Below, in pieces: positions 31,349 through 40,343 of a stretch of 64,000 bases of DNA (its first letter is position 1; each line of letters begins with the position of its first letter). The translations under genes and the position numbers were made by a program. Under the pieces are notes generated by a model. It ran no database searches. It saw only the letters and a list, made by a program, of their open reading frames with translations, and had not been told where the DNA came from. Origin of the DNA: a virus; IMG/VR virus record IMGVR_UViG_3300012208_000003, positions 1 to 64,000 of that record. One strand, given 5' to 3'.

Positions 31349-31657
31349 ATGCTCAATGCGTTGAAATCTTATAGCCCTCAAAGACTAGATACTGAAGAGT
31401 TAATTGAACTCGCAGGATTTGGTCGATTGCTTGAGGCAGAATTCACTTTGTTGAGTGTTGAAATTCCCGAATGGATTGGCAATCAATTAAAGGCCATTAG
31501 ACGGGAAATCAAAATGCGTAACGCCGATGCTATCGCGAACAAACTTCGCGCCGCAAAGGCCCGCCTTTCAACGCTCGCAACAGTAGATGAAAAAAGAGCC
31601 GCAGTTGCAGCCGAAATCGCTCAACTTGAAGAACTGGCAAAGGCCGCAAGCGCCTAA
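31349..31657 (+). CDS. Hypothetical 102-aa helical protein
   Basis: GAAAGGAGGACAAGAGC precedes the ATG. Contains coiled-coil-like helices (IANKLRAAKARLSTLATVDE, AEIAQLEELAKAASA). No known family. It follows the double G5 segment. Confidence 0.65.
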   Translation: MLNALKSYSPQRLDTEELIELAGFGRLLEAEFTLLSVEIPEWIGNQLKAIRREIKMRNADAIANKLRAAKARLSTLATVDEKRAAVAAEIAQLEELAKAASA

Positions 31658-31796
31658 GCAACGGCGATCCTGTGCATGTGGGTGCGGACGCAAGTTTTCC
31701 CCACGCGTCCGCACCCAACTTTATTTCTCGGTCCGGTGCAAGAACCGGGCGGCGCAGACACGCTGGCGAAAGAACGGGAATGGACGAGCACATTGA
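31587..31796 (+). CDS. Small zinc and basic DNA-binding-type protein
   Basis: Up to 69 aa; the start (ATG 31587 or TTG 31626) is uncertain because it overlaps the previous gene and lacks a ribosome site. CACGCGRKFSPRVRTQLYF...RCKNRAAQTRWRKN matches the C-terminal domain of the minus-strand protein at 24364 (CLWCNKVFVPRIEQQTYCC...RWRRK). Probably a nucleic-acid-binding zinc unit. Confidence 0.5.
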   Translation: MKKEPQLQPKSLNLKNWQRPQAPKQRRSCACGCGRKFSPRVRTQLYFSVRCKNRAAQTRWRKNGNGRAH

Positions 31797-32112
31797 ATGC
31801 CGGCTGGCACCAGAAACCGCAAACGAAACTATTGCCTGGCGCGACATCCGCAGGCGGACATTGCGCGAAATGGGCTATATCAAATGCGGCCATCCGTATC
31901 ATCGGATTGTTCCATTAAGTCCTTCCAGGGCAACTGGCCTTCAGTACGTACAGGTTACATGCGCATCTTGTTCGGCAGAATTATCAGATGGTTCTATCCC
32001 GCGTGATCCAGCGGGCACTTGGATTGGTGGCACGATTGATGCCGGAATTGATTGGGAAACCATAGACGGATTGTGGCCGAAGCAGGCGGAAGAGCGGAAA
32101 CGCAAAGCATGA
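31780..32112 (+). CDS. Hypothetical 110-aa zinc-type protein
   Basis: ATG 31780 after AGAACGGGA. Has CGHPYHRIVPL and CASCSAELSDG, which could bind one zinc. ATGA-coupled to the next gene. Unknown function. Confidence 0.6.
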   Translation: MDEHIECRLAPETANETIAWRDIRRRTLREMGYIKCGHPYHRIVPLSPSRATGLQYVQVTCASCSAELSDGSIPRDPAGTWIGGTIDAGIDWETIDGLWPKQAEERKRKA

Positions 32113-32273
32113 ATAAACTCGACAAGCGGATCGAGCAAGTCCGTGAGGCTTTGCATGAAGCTGGCCATGGATTGCCCGTTGCCGACTGGACGAGATTGCT
32201 TGAAGAAATCGCTGCCGACATTGAAGGCCATTTAGACGCAATCAGAGAAGAACAGTTAGACGATGAAAGTTGA
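32109..32273 (+). CDS. Hypothetical 54-aa helical protein
   Basis: MNKLDKRIEQVREALHEAGH; start overlaps the previous stop. Acidic C-terminus. No domain recognised. Confidence 0.55.
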   Translation: MNKLDKRIEQVREALHEAGHGLPVADWTRLLEEIAADIEGHLDAIREEQLDDES

Positions 32274-32451
32274 ACTCAACGAAGAAGGTCGTCAGTTGAT
32301 TCTCTTGGCGCTTGCCGAACTGGCCCTATCGCGTCCCGGATTTGATTATGCCCTACGGCAACTGGCGTTGCTTTTCTTTGGCGAAGAGATGTTCGATCAT
32401 TTCAAAAAACTTAATGCGGATCGCGTAAAAGAATCGCGTAGCCTGGTATGA
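32263..32451 (+). CDS. Hypothetical 62-aa protein
   Basis: MKVELNEEGRQLILLALAEL, overlapping the preceding gene by 11 bases and the next by 4. A helical, Leu-rich small protein typical of coupled phage operons. Unknown role. Confidence 0.55.
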   Translation: MKVELNEEGRQLILLALAELALSRPGFDYALRQLALLFFGEEMFDHFKKLNADRVKESRSLV

Positions 32452-32960
32452 ATCCTCCCGGCATCATCCTGATCAATCCTCGTTTCCCTCACAATGTGGC
32501 GGCGACGATCCGCGCGTGTTCCTGCTTCGGGGTCCCTTCCTTGTTCTGGACCGGCTGGCGAGTGGATCCGACGCAATACGATCGTTTACCGCGCGAAGAA
32601 CGCATGAAGGGATATCGGGACGTCACCTGGCGGCACAGCGACCGGCCATTCGATCATTTTAAGAATGCTATCCCGGTCTGCATCGAGATTCATCCGGACT
32701 CAATTGCCCTGCCTGATTTTGTCCATCCCGACAATGCGGTGTATGTATTCGGTCCGGAGGATGGCAGCGTCCCGCAAGTAATTCGCCGTCTTTGTTATTC
32801 CTTTGTGCATATTCCATCGTTTCACTGCTTGAATCTTTCGGCAGCGGTCAATGTTGTGCTGTACGATCGGGCCATGAAAGAGCATCCGGCAGCCGGCATG
32901 AGCGTCGCCAAACATGAAGTCCGCGGGGAGATCCCGGTACCGGGATGGGATGGACGATGA
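32448..32960 (+). CDS. SpoU/TrmH-family RNA 2'-O-methyltransferase
   Basis: 170 aa. SPOUT motifs in order: INPRFPHNVAATIRACSCFG (motif 1, with the conserved Asn), VYVFGPEDGSVP (motif 2), IPSFHCLNLSAAVNVVLYDR (motif 3, the knot). It covers the catalytic SPOUT domain only. The family methylates ribose in tRNA or rRNA; with the phage's own tRNAs and an RNA-binding Ro protein nearby, a tRNA target is plausible. Confidence 0.8.
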   Translation: MNPPGIILINPRFPHNVAATIRACSCFGVPSLFWTGWRVDPTQYDRLPREERMKGYRDVTWRHSDRPFDHFKNAIPVCIEIHPDSIALPDFVHPDNAVYVFGPEDGSVPQVIRRLCYSFVHIPSFHCLNLSAAVNVVLYDRAMKEHPAAGMSVAKHEVRGEIPVPGWDGR

Positions 32961-33190
32961 GCCGCATAGAACTCGAGAAGCAGGACAATGGCTGGCTTGT
33001 CCGATACGGAGAATTCTGGGAAGACCACCTGTGCCTTGATGAGGCTTTAGGTTGCGTGGCCTCGATCATGTTCACGGGCCATGCACCATACCTCAAAAAC
33101 GAACTTCAGCATTATCTATGGAATATCCATTACGCTCCAAATGACCTGCCGAAATTGCTTCCTGAGAGGGCTGGCCAAACATCACCATGA
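32957..33190 (+). CDS. Hypothetical 77-aa protein
   Basis: MSRIELEKQDNGWLVRYGEF; starts in the previous ATGA overlap. Small alpha/beta pattern common among phage accessory proteins; not further identified. Confidence 0.6.
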   Translation: MSRIELEKQDNGWLVRYGEFWEDHLCLDEALGCVASIMFTGHAPYLKNELQHYLWNIHYAPNDLPKLLPERAGQTSP

Positions 33191-33570
33191 TCGACCACGA
33201 AGAGAAGAAAACCTTAATCACCAACGATACCCGAATGGGAGAAGCGGAACACCGTACCTTGATGGAAGATTCCGGCATAATCGTTACGCCAGAGAAGTTG
33301 AAAGAGCTTGCCGCGCGGTCCCGCGAACGGAAGCTGGAATTTGATGTGATCGCTTGTGCCGGCATGAGCTATCAGCGCGCTCTACGGATTCGCGAACTGC
33401 GCAGCAAATTAAGTTGGCGCGGCGTAGCCCTTGAGACTTATGCCGAATGGGAAGCAGATGCGCTCTGGGAACCTTCGACGAACCAACTGGCCGGCGTGGC
33501 GCTTTGTGAAGCCGCCGCGCATGTTCTTTCAGAAGACCCTCATAAATCTCCGTGGCAAGCGATGCAATAA
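33187..33570 (+). CDS. Hypothetical 127-aa protein
   Basis: MIDHEEKKTLITNDTRMGEA; ATGA-coupled to its neighbour. Helical with no recognised motif. Confidence 0.6.
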   Translation: MIDHEEKKTLITNDTRMGEAEHRTLMEDSGIIVTPEKLKELAARSRERKLEFDVIACAGMSYQRALRIRELRSKLSWRGVALETYAEWEADALWEPSTNQLAGVALCEAAAHVLSEDPHKSPWQAMQ

Positions 33571-33837
33571 ATGGCCGAAGAACTCTGCATCACGATTCCC
33601 TGCAAGCCGGCAAAGCCTTGGACGGATGCCGATGTACGGCCGATTCATGTATTCCTCGGCAACGATTCAACCGGAGCAGCGCGAACCTGCTGGCAGTGCC
33701 CTTATTGCAAATGGCAATTCTATCGGCGCAAATCGTGCGAGAAACATATGGGCATGGTTATGAACACTCCCGCGGGCTGCCCGGTCTTGAAAGCCCAGGA
33801 TGAAGCCCGGCGCGCGGACAGAAAGAAACTGGATTGA
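33571..33837 (+). CDS. Zinc-finger protein (C2H2-like)
   Basis: 88 aa starting directly after the previous stop. CWQCPYCKWQFYRRKSCEKH contains CxxC and C..H pairs like a C2H2 finger; basic C-terminus (ARRADRKKLD). Probably nucleic-acid binding. Confidence 0.6.
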   Translation: MAEELCITIPCKPAKPWTDADVRPIHVFLGNDSTGAARTCWQCPYCKWQFYRRKSCEKHMGMVMNTPAGCPVLKAQDEARRADRKKLD

Positions 33838-33860
33838 ATTTATTTCCAATATGCTAAACT
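33834..33860 (+). promoter_or_regulatory. Weak promoter candidate
   Basis: TTGAAT at 33834-33839, a short 15-base spacer and TAAACT at 33855-33860, in the only gap before the gene at 33879 where a new operon could begin. Confidence 0.35.
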
Positions 33861-33878
33861 TTCTGCCTGGAGGTTCAC

Positions 33879-34130
33879 ATGGGGCAGAAAGTCCGCGCGA
33901 AGTTCCAAGTCCAAGGCGTGAAGAAGACATCGTGGGGCGGCACAGTCATTGAGCTTCAGCCGCAATACGATACATCGATCCCAGAAGACCAACGGTTTGC
34001 CAAAGCGACACCTTCCGGATTGATTTCCTTGACCATTGACAATCCTTTGGCGGTAGACTTTCTGCAGCTCGGGAAATTCTTTTATGTCGATTTCACGGAG
34101 GTTCCCGCGGCGATGGTAGCGGGCGGTTAA
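33879..34130 (+). CDS. Hypothetical 83-aa beta-rich protein
   Basis: MGQKVRAKFQVQGVKKTSWG with GGAGGTTCAC upstream. The pattern (KFxVxxVxxxxxGxxIxLxPxYDxxIPEDQRF) is one I have seen in many phages of unrelated hosts; function unknown, possibly virion-associated or replication-associated. Confidence 0.7.
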   Translation: MGQKVRAKFQVQGVKKTSWGGTVIELQPQYDTSIPEDQRFAKATPSGLISLTIDNPLAVDFLQLGKFFYVDFTEVPAAMVAGG

Positions 34131-34281
34131 TCAAATTTTCACTTGCAACAGATATGGGCCCACCGGAAACTGGAACAGGGGATGGAGAGAGGCGTCGGTA
34201 TTTTCCGGTACCGATCGTCTGCGGTGCCAAGAACGCTGGGCCTTGGTGCTGTCCCATCCTCCCTTTTAGCGCAGGAGGGGC

Positions 34282-34935
34282 ATGGATATTAGCGGAAAGT
34301 CGGAAGCCTCAACTAGTTCTACATTGATCGTTGGCGCTGTTGCACGAATCCAAACAATCGCCGAAAATTTCTGGCATGTCATAAACATGCGTAGGCCCGA
34401 AGGCTGTGATTGTGCCGGCTGCCGGATGCATCGCTTATTGCCGGAATCTTTGCATGCGGATGCGCAGGATCAAATCCGCTGCCTCAATGCATTCGTCGCC
34501 TGGGAAGTGGCTATTGAAAACCTGGTCACGACCGAAGGCAAAAACGATCTGCTGACAAATTATCTGAAAGGCTCGAGTTACACGGCGGCATTCTACGCGG
34601 CTCTCGTAAACAATGCATCGTTTACCGCTTATGCCGCTGGCGACACGGCCGCACAGATCAATGGCACGAATGGCTGGCTTGAAGGCGTGCCCTACTCGAA
34701 CGCTAATCGCGTAACCTGGACTGGCGGGACCGCTGCTGCCGGATCGATCGACAATTCCGCTTCCCCGGCCGTTTTCAATATCAATGCCACGCTTACCGTA
34801 CGCGGGGCTTTCTTAAGTACCAGCAACGTAAAAAATGGCACAGGCGGGAAGCTCTATGGCGAAGCCGATTTTGCCGCCGCACGATCAGTATTGAGCGGCG
34901 ACACGTTAAATTGCACAATAACTTGTACTGTATGA
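34282..34935 (+). CDS. Putative virion protein with fused N-terminal Cys domain
   Basis: 217 aa. The C-terminal 130 residues (LVTTEGKNDLLTNYLKGSSY, FYAALVNNASF, AYAAGDTAAQINGTNGWLEG) look like a phage structural protein that is usually free-standing. The first 85 residues (MRRPEGCDCAGCRMHRLLPE) hold a Cys/His cluster and appear fused on. AGGAGGGGC precedes the ATG. Confidence 0.6.
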   Translation: MDISGKSEASTSSTLIVGAVARIQTIAENFWHVINMRRPEGCDCAGCRMHRLLPESLHADAQDQIRCLNAFVAWEVAIENLVTTEGKNDLLTNYLKGSSYTAAFYAALVNNASFTAYAAGDTAAQINGTNGWLEGVPYSNANRVTWTGGTAAAGSIDNSASPAVFNINATLTVRGAFLSTSNVKNGTGGKLYGEADFAAARSVLSGDTLNCTITCTV

Positions 34936-35582
34936 TAAATGATATAACAGGGAATAGATTCGGTAGGCTTGCCGTTATACGCAGGGCCGGTTCAACTCCA
35001 TATACTCCTTCTGGCGGTAGACGTTCATTATGGCTGTGTCGCTGTGATTGCGGTAAAGAAATAACGCGGACAAAAGATGACCTTTCTAGTGGTCATACAG
35101 CTTCGTGCGGCTGTTTCAGGCGCGATGTAATGTTCAACAAAGCCTTGAAACACGGTCACAATTTACCGGGTAAGCGGACTCGAACATATGAGGCTTGGGC
35201 GTCCATGTTGGCGCGTTGCCTGAATCCTAAAAAGGAAGGATTCGCCAATTATGGGGGCAGGGGAATAATTGTTTGCGAGAGATGGCAGGAATCATTCGCG
35301 GATTTTCTTGCCGACATGGGCGAGTGTCCACCCGATTTATTTATCGACAGGGTCGATAACGACAAAGGCTATTTCAAATCCAATTGCCGATGGACAGACC
35401 GAACCACGAACAACCGCAATCAGAGGAAGAGCATCAGGGTGGATGGAGTTCCACTCGCGCAAATTGCAGAAGAGGTCAAAGTAAGCTACAGGCGTCTCAA
35501 ATATCAAGCCGTCACAAAAAAGTTACCTCTTGATCTTGCCATAGCGAACGCTAAGCAATTGGAAATCGGAATTAAAGCATGA
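34932..35582 (+). CDS. HNH/AP2-type homing endonuclease
   Basis: 216 aa, ATGA-coupled. N-terminal NRFGRLAVIRRAG and CRCDCGKEITRTKDDLSSGH with CGCF (zinc site); centre TYEAWASMLARCLNP, NYGGRGIIVCERW; then FIDRVDNDKGYFKSNCRWTD, the DxxxGY...NCRW motif of phage HNH/AP2 homing proteins. C-terminal helix-turn-helix-like LAQIAEEVKVSYRRLKYQA. It interrupts a structural gene cluster. Confidence 0.8.
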   Translation: MINDITGNRFGRLAVIRRAGSTPYTPSGGRRSLWLCRCDCGKEITRTKDDLSSGHTASCGCFRRDVMFNKALKHGHNLPGKRTRTYEAWASMLARCLNPKKEGFANYGGRGIIVCERWQESFADFLADMGECPPDLFIDRVDNDKGYFKSNCRWTDRTTNNRNQRKSIRVDGVPLAQIAEEVKVSYRRLKYQAVTKKLPLDLAIANAKQLEIGIKA

Positions 35583-36523
35583 CGCCACTTGGCTATCAAG
35601 ATCCGGCAGTTAAGACAGCGCAACTGGACACTACAACAGTAGTGCCTGCTCCCATAGGCGGCGTCGATACTGTCCGTGAAAATATTCAAGCCTATCTGCC
35701 GGCTGACATGCAAATGCTGATGATGGCGGTGAGGCAGCTCGGTGAAACTCTTTTACTTTTAGAAAAAAAGTTTAGCCTTCCGGAAGCCGCTCTTTCGGTT
35801 GCTTTGGCGGAAGGTCATCCAATCATTCCGGTTGCGATTACAGACAGTTTGGATGTTGTCGGCAATTCTTCTCGTCCGCTACGTGTGGATCCAATTGGCA
35901 CAACACCGCAACCCGTAAGCGGTACTGTGAATGTTTCATCAAGCCCCTGCTGGAGTATTGGTATCAGTTCAAGCGGAATTCCGACGCCAACTCCTATTGA
36001 TCCAATAGCTGCGCTGAGTTGCGTCATCTTGCAAGACTCTGCCGGTAAATTATGGGCTTTGGGAATCACTGCGAACGGATTGATGACCACGACGTCCATT
36101 GCGATCGGAGCTCCTGTTAGTTTATTTTTGAATGATCCAGGCGGAACTACGTCATGGAGCATCAGTGTATCTACCTCCGGGCTTTTGACGATAACCAGCA
36201 TCCCGTTCGGTAATTATCCAACCAGCTTGTCTTTGAGCAGCAGCGTGCCCCAATTGGTTGTCGGCACAGTGACTGTTGTTCAAGGGGCTTCGCCCTGGAA
36301 TGTGACCGGCACGGTCAGCGTGCAAAACCAAATTGGACCGACGAATTTCCCTGCGATCCAGGCAGTGCAATTCAACGATGGCGTAACGACTTATGATTTG
36401 CGAGGGCTGGATGCAGTACTAAGAGCTGTTCTCAGGCAATCAATCGAATCCAAAACATTTTTTGCGCTACATGCTGGTGGTTTTATGCCCGAGATGGAAA
36501 CATTGCCATTTCTAGGGGGATAA
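35579..36523 (+). CDS. Putative structural (fibre-associated) protein
   Basis: 314 aa. Helical N-terminal 80 residues, then low-complexity Ser/Thr/Gly beta repeats (SSPCWSIGISSSGIPTPTPI, TSWSISVSTSGLLTITSIP). Starts in the previous stop overlap. Likely part of a fibre or spike assembly with the genes that follow. Confidence 0.6.
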   Translation: MTPLGYQDPAVKTAQLDTTTVVPAPIGGVDTVRENIQAYLPADMQMLMMAVRQLGETLLLLEKKFSLPEAALSVALAEGHPIIPVAITDSLDVVGNSSRPLRVDPIGTTPQPVSGTVNVSSSPCWSIGISSSGIPTPTPIDPIAALSCVILQDSAGKLWALGITANGLMTTTSIAIGAPVSLFLNDPGGTTSWSISVSTSGLLTITSIPFGNYPTSLSLSSSVPQLVVGTVTVVQGASPWNVTGTVSVQNQIGPTNFPAIQAVQFNDGVTTYDLRGLDAVLRAVLRQSIESKTFFALHAGGFMPEMETLPFLGG

Positions 36524-36529
36524 AGAGCT

Positions 36530-38599
36530 TTGAAGATTTTAATCAAAATATTTTGCGGGCCCTTGTTTTTGATCTTGCTCTTCGGCATTGTCACGATCGA
36601 GCAATATTTCATGATGCCGCCTGTGGCTCGAGCTCAAGCAAACGTAGTTTGCGCAGCCAACTTGCCATGCACCATTACCAGTGCTTGGACTTTCACCGGC
36701 GCGCAGATGTTCACTCAATTAAACGGCTGCCAGTATGTCAATGCCACGCAAACATTTGCGCAAGCTCTTGCCGCAGCAGGTTCAGTAGGTTGTATCGAAG
36801 TTACTCCCGGAACTTATACGGTAAGCGCGAGTGCGCTCATCCCCTATGGCGTCACCCTGCGTTCCACCAGCGGAGGAATTCTATCAATAGCTACGGGAGT
36901 CACTTTAACTATTGCAGGGAACATCCTAGGCAGCCCTAACGGGCAAATCTTCGCTTACGTTGGGACCGGTGCAACAGTCATTGCGCAAAGCTTGGTTGAA
37001 GCTCTATGGTTTCCAGGCGCTAATCTCGGCGTGCAAATAAATAACGCCGCATTGGCCCTGAACAACGCCAAGGGCGGAGGTAACACCCACGGAGCCGGGA
37101 AAATACATATCGTGGGCGGAGCTTATTCCGTTCCACTTGGCGTCATTAATCCGCAGGCGGATGTAATCATTTCTTGCGATGAGAACCAGGCGACGGCCAT
37201 CAACTTTACCGGAGCGTCGGGGATCGCTCTGCTTTTCAACGTTGGCACGGCTGGAGGGACATATTACGAGTGGGGCCAAGGAATCGAAAACTGCCAGCTG
37301 TACGGCCCAGGCTATCCAAGCGGCTCAGGACAAGCAGGAACGGGGATTCAAATAGGCGATTCGACCCATGCAACGATAGGCTTGAAGATGGAGAACAGCT
37401 ATCTTGCCGGATTCTCAATAGGCTTAACTTGGGGGAATACCTCCGCTTGGGGAGCGAAAATAGACCACACGGTATTTACGTTGAACACTCAGGACTTTGT
37501 ATATAACCTGAATCTAGGCGGCGGCACAGAAAATATAGCACTGGACCACGTAGTTTTCGCTCCAAGCTACAACGCAATAATCGCCAACGACGTGGTGATT
37601 GGACCAGGGAATACCACCACAGATATTTTTTTTAGTAACTGTTCTTTCGACAATGGGGAACTGGTTGTCTCTAACACCTCGGCGGTTGGCTTGACAAAGC
37701 CGCATTTCGAATACAGCACCAATACGACGACACCGTTTGCCGCTATCAGCGGCGGAGCGTTCGTAACTATGTACACTCCGGTTGTGCAATACGATCCGGT
37801 CAGCGGAACCGTTCCAACATCCGTATTTTCCGTGAATAGTTCGACGCTCGATATCTACTCGCCAAAAATGAATTCCAATGTGGCCATCACGAATTATCTG
37901 AACGCTACTTCTTCGGCAACCAGGGTATGGGGGATCGAACAATTAAATGGGATCGGAGGCCCAACTTATTCCGGAGGTTGGCAGATCGAATGCGGCACAA
38001 CTACACAGACCTGCAACTATGTTCTGGGCGCAGGCGCATTTAACGTCTCAGCCACAGGCGGCATCAATCTTCAGAACAATACTGCCGTTACGGGTCTGCT
38101 TACGGCTACGGGAAACACCGCAGCTCTCACCGCCGATTGGACCTGTGGCACCGGCGGTACGGTTTCCTCCTGCGTGGCCGCGACGATCATTGGTTCTGGC
38201 GGTGGAGTGCCTCTTACCTTCACGCTTCCGCTAGTCGCACGGTCCTACACGCTCGAATGCGACGGCGTAGTGGGGCAAGCCACCGCAGTGACCGCCAATA
38301 GCTGGAATCTGCTAACAGCGACGAATGGCGCGACGAATGTTACCACATCCTACAGCATGAACACGGCAGTAACAGCCATGACTGGCGGGGCGACTACTGA
38401 TCAGGCGTCAACAACGACAACTTTCTTAATTGGTCCGACATGGACGCTTGGTGGCACAGCGACCAAGATGCCTTTTCATATCTATGCGAAGATTGAAGGC
38501 GCGTCGGCTTCAGGAACAGTGGTCAGTCTCCAATTAGTTGCTCCAACAGTCGGAGATTTGGTTACCATCTATCGCGGCACATCTTGTAGGATCTTCTAA
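36530..38599 (+). CDS. Beta-helix (pectate-lyase-like) tailspike-type protein with signal sequence
   Basis: 689 aa from TTG 36530 (GGGGG about 10 bases upstream). N-terminal hydrophobic helix ILIKIFCGPLFLILLFGIVT reads like a signal or membrane anchor, which is odd for a virion spike. Residues about 60-450 show parallel beta-helix rungs (GCIEVTPGTYTVSASALIPY, IENCQLYGPGY, ALDHVVFAPSYNAIIANDVV). The C-terminus is a Thr-rich beta domain. A depolymerase or receptor-binding spike is the best guess. Confidence 0.65.
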   Translation: MKILIKIFCGPLFLILLFGIVTIEQYFMMPPVARAQANVVCAANLPCTITSAWTFTGAQMFTQLNGCQYVNATQTFAQALAAAGSVGCIEVTPGTYTVSASALIPYGVTLRSTSGGILSIATGVTLTIAGNILGSPNGQIFAYVGTGATVIAQSLVEALWFPGANLGVQINNAALALNNAKGGGNTHGAGKIHIVGGAYSVPLGVINPQADVIISCDENQATAINFTGASGIALLFNVGTAGGTYYEWGQGIENCQLYGPGYPSGSGQAGTGIQIGDSTHATIGLKMENSYLAGFSIGLTWGNTSAWGAKIDHTVFTLNTQDFVYNLNLGGGTENIALDHVVFAPSYNAIIANDVVIGPGNTTTDIFFSNCSFDNGELVVSNTSAVGLTKPHFEYSTNTTTPFAAISGGAFVTMYTPVVQYDPVSGTVPTSVFSVNSSTLDIYSPKMNSNVAITNYLNATSSATRVWGIEQLNGIGGPTYSGGWQIECGTTTQTCNYVLGAGAFNVSATGGINLQNNTAVTGLLTATGNTAALTADWTCGTGGTVSSCVAATIIGSGGGVPLTFTLPLVARSYTLECDGVVGQATAVTANSWNLLTATNGATNVTTSYSMNTAVTAMTGGATTDQASTTTTFLIGPTWTLGGTATKMPFHIYAKIEGASASGTVVSLQLVAPTVGDLVTIYRGTSCRIF

Positions 38600-38619
38600 A
38601 GGATTAAAGGGGAATAAAA

Positions 38620-39375
38620 ATGCTTTCACCACAAGCACTTCTGAAAGTCATCATCAGCAATCTTTTGCCGGGCTTCAATGCCGACAATCCAAATCAAGAT
38701 GCTCCCCTACGTGGAGATTCTTACGGAGGATTATTCACCAACTCCATTGTGCCGACGAAGCATCTGCTGGCTGCCGAGGGTACCTATTTCACCGCGAATA
38801 ACGCACAAACTGGCCAAGCTACCGCTGCCACCGCGCCTCTTGCGTTCACGGCAACGACTCCCGCATTCATTATTTTCAATAACGCGCCTTCTGCGAGCCA
38901 GATCAAAATCTATCTCGATTATGTGCTTTGGGCCGTTTCGGTGGCTCCGACAGCCACAACCAGCGTGCAACTTGCCGTTGTGCGCGATCTTGGCAACCGT
39001 TTTTCAGCGCTTGGCACTGGCGGTGCCGCACTTACGCCGGCAAAAACAAACTCAGCCGGAAAAGGATCAAACGCTCTCGTATGGTCTGGCGGCCAGCTCG
39101 TAGCCACGGCCGCAACGTCAGCGGCAGTCACACTTGTCGGGAATCGTATTCTTCGTGGAACGATTCCGATCATCAACGACGTCTACGTCGGTCAGTTCGG
39201 TTCTGTCGATGGCGTAGTCGCTGGCGTCGCTGCAGCAGCTGTTGCGAGTCACATACTCGAACCATTGCCAGCCGCCGTCGCAAATCCTGGCGAATCGTTG
39301 CTCGTTTATCTCTGGTATCCCGCGATGTCGGCGGCACAAACAAACCTACCGGAAATCGGCTGGTGGGAGCGGTAA
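38620..39375 (+). CDS. Putative virion protein
   Basis: 251 aa; AAAGGGGAATAAAA upstream. Ala/Thr-rich beta protein (LYLDYVLWAVSVAPTATTSV-like segments, ending PEIGWWER). Lies between the spike and fibre genes; no homology recognised. Confidence 0.6.
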   Translation: MLSPQALLKVIISNLLPGFNADNPNQDAPLRGDSYGGLFTNSIVPTKHLLAAEGTYFTANNAQTGQATAATAPLAFTATTPAFIIFNNAPSASQIKIYLDYVLWAVSVAPTATTSVQLAVVRDLGNRFSALGTGGAALTPAKTNSAGKGSNALVWSGGQLVATAATSAAVTLVGNRILRGTIPIINDVYVGQFGSVDGVVAGVAAAAVASHILEPLPAAVANPGESLLVYLWYPAMSAAQTNLPEIGWWER

Positions 39376-39436
39376 AAGTGTTGTGCCGGCAGCTTTCCTA
39401 AATCAGGCAAGTACTCGTTGGGAGCATTATTTCACG

Positions 39437-40186
39437 ATGTCGCTCTCGATGGATGCTAGTGCCGACCTACAAGATTCCACGAATTTGACAGTATTCGTCC
39501 TCGAGTCGTTGATTGGTTCAGCTTCGATTGTAGATTCCTGCAGTATGACGATGCCAGTCTCCGGATTGCTTGTTGGCGCAGCCGATACCATTCCTTCCAT
39601 CGCTCTCGCGATGCCGGTATCAGCAATGCTTTCTGGAGCTACCGACATCGCAACGTCACTCATCTTGACGATCCCGGTAAGTGCAGGCTTGGATGCCAAT
39701 GCCGCACTAAGCGATTCCGCCGGCAATCTTTTTCTTAATTCCATGTCACTGACAGTTTCTGCGGATATTGCAATCATTGCCGTCGACGCGGAATCCGTAT
39801 CGATCTCACTGGATACTACGGCCATTCTGGCCGATTCCACCTCTAGCACAATGGTTGCTTCCGGAATATTTGCCGGGGCGGTCGACATTACACCTTCGAA
39901 TATCGTCAGCATGAGCGCATCGGCCGCTATTATCGGCTCCGCTGGATCCACGAGCAGCGGTGGGTTTACTTATGTCGGCGAGGTCAGTTTCAGTGGATTG
40001 GTAGCGGACCTGACAGTTTCATTCATGATTGGTGCAGCACCGCCAGTATCGCCGCGTTGGCCGGCAAATTACATACAGCCGGATTTTCGTGTTCCATCAG
40101 TCAATTCGCTCGTTGCCGATTATCCAGTAGGCGAAAACATGTTGAAATTGGATTGGCCAATTCCCAAACATGAGGAGCCAAAATAA
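39437..40186 (+). CDS. Repetitive fibre-like protein with Y-x-QP tail
   Basis: 249 aa from ATG 39437 (weak ribosome site; start uncertain). Near-repeats of about 22-33 residues (SMTMPVSGLLVGAADTIPS, LAMPVSAMLSGATDIATS, LTIPVSAGLDANAALSD) form a regular beta pattern. The last 45 residues (NYIQPDFRVPSVNSLVADYP) are homologous to the small proteins encoded next. Confidence 0.6.
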   Translation: MSLSMDASADLQDSTNLTVFVLESLIGSASIVDSCSMTMPVSGLLVGAADTIPSIALAMPVSAMLSGATDIATSLILTIPVSAGLDANAALSDSAGNLFLNSMSLTVSADIAIIAVDAESVSISLDTTAILADSTSSTMVASGIFAGAVDITPSNIVSMSASAAIIGSAGSTSSGGFTYVGEVSFSGLVADLTVSFMIGAAPPVSPRWPANYIQPDFRVPSVNSLVADYPVGENMLKLDWPIPKHEEPK

Positions 40187-40222
40187 ACACTCTTAACTAG
40201 AAACTTAGGCTGCAAGAAAGTA

Positions 40223-40251
40223 TTGACAGGGTTCGTTTAATGTGTGAGTCT
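40223..40251 (+). promoter_or_regulatory. Promoter candidate before a G5 leader
   Basis: TTGACA at 40223-40228, a 17-base spacer and GAGTCT at 40246-40251 (poor -10, similar to TAGTCT at the tRNA array). The G5 segment begins at the expected transcription start. Confidence 0.45.
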
Positions 40252-40257
40252 TTAAGT

Positions 40258-40333
40258 GCCGGGGCAAGGCGCGGCGTGACCAGTCCCGACGAGCATTGGC
40301 CGGGTACGTCCCGAACGTGGCAGGGCAGGAATG
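40258..40333 (+). repeat. G5 segment before the Y-x-QP genes
   Basis: G at 40258, 40263 and on to 40313 (12 of 12) and 15 of 16 overall to 40333, starting right after a promoter-like sequence and ending about 10 bases before the ATG of the next gene. There is no terminator-like hairpin in this copy. Confidence 0.85.
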
Positions 40334-40343
40334 GCACAGTAGA

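Noticed and set aside
34131-34281. Riboswitch before the gene at 34282
   Set aside because: Short inverted repeats around GGTACCG and GCCAAG exist, but no recognisable aptamer consensus or expression platform.
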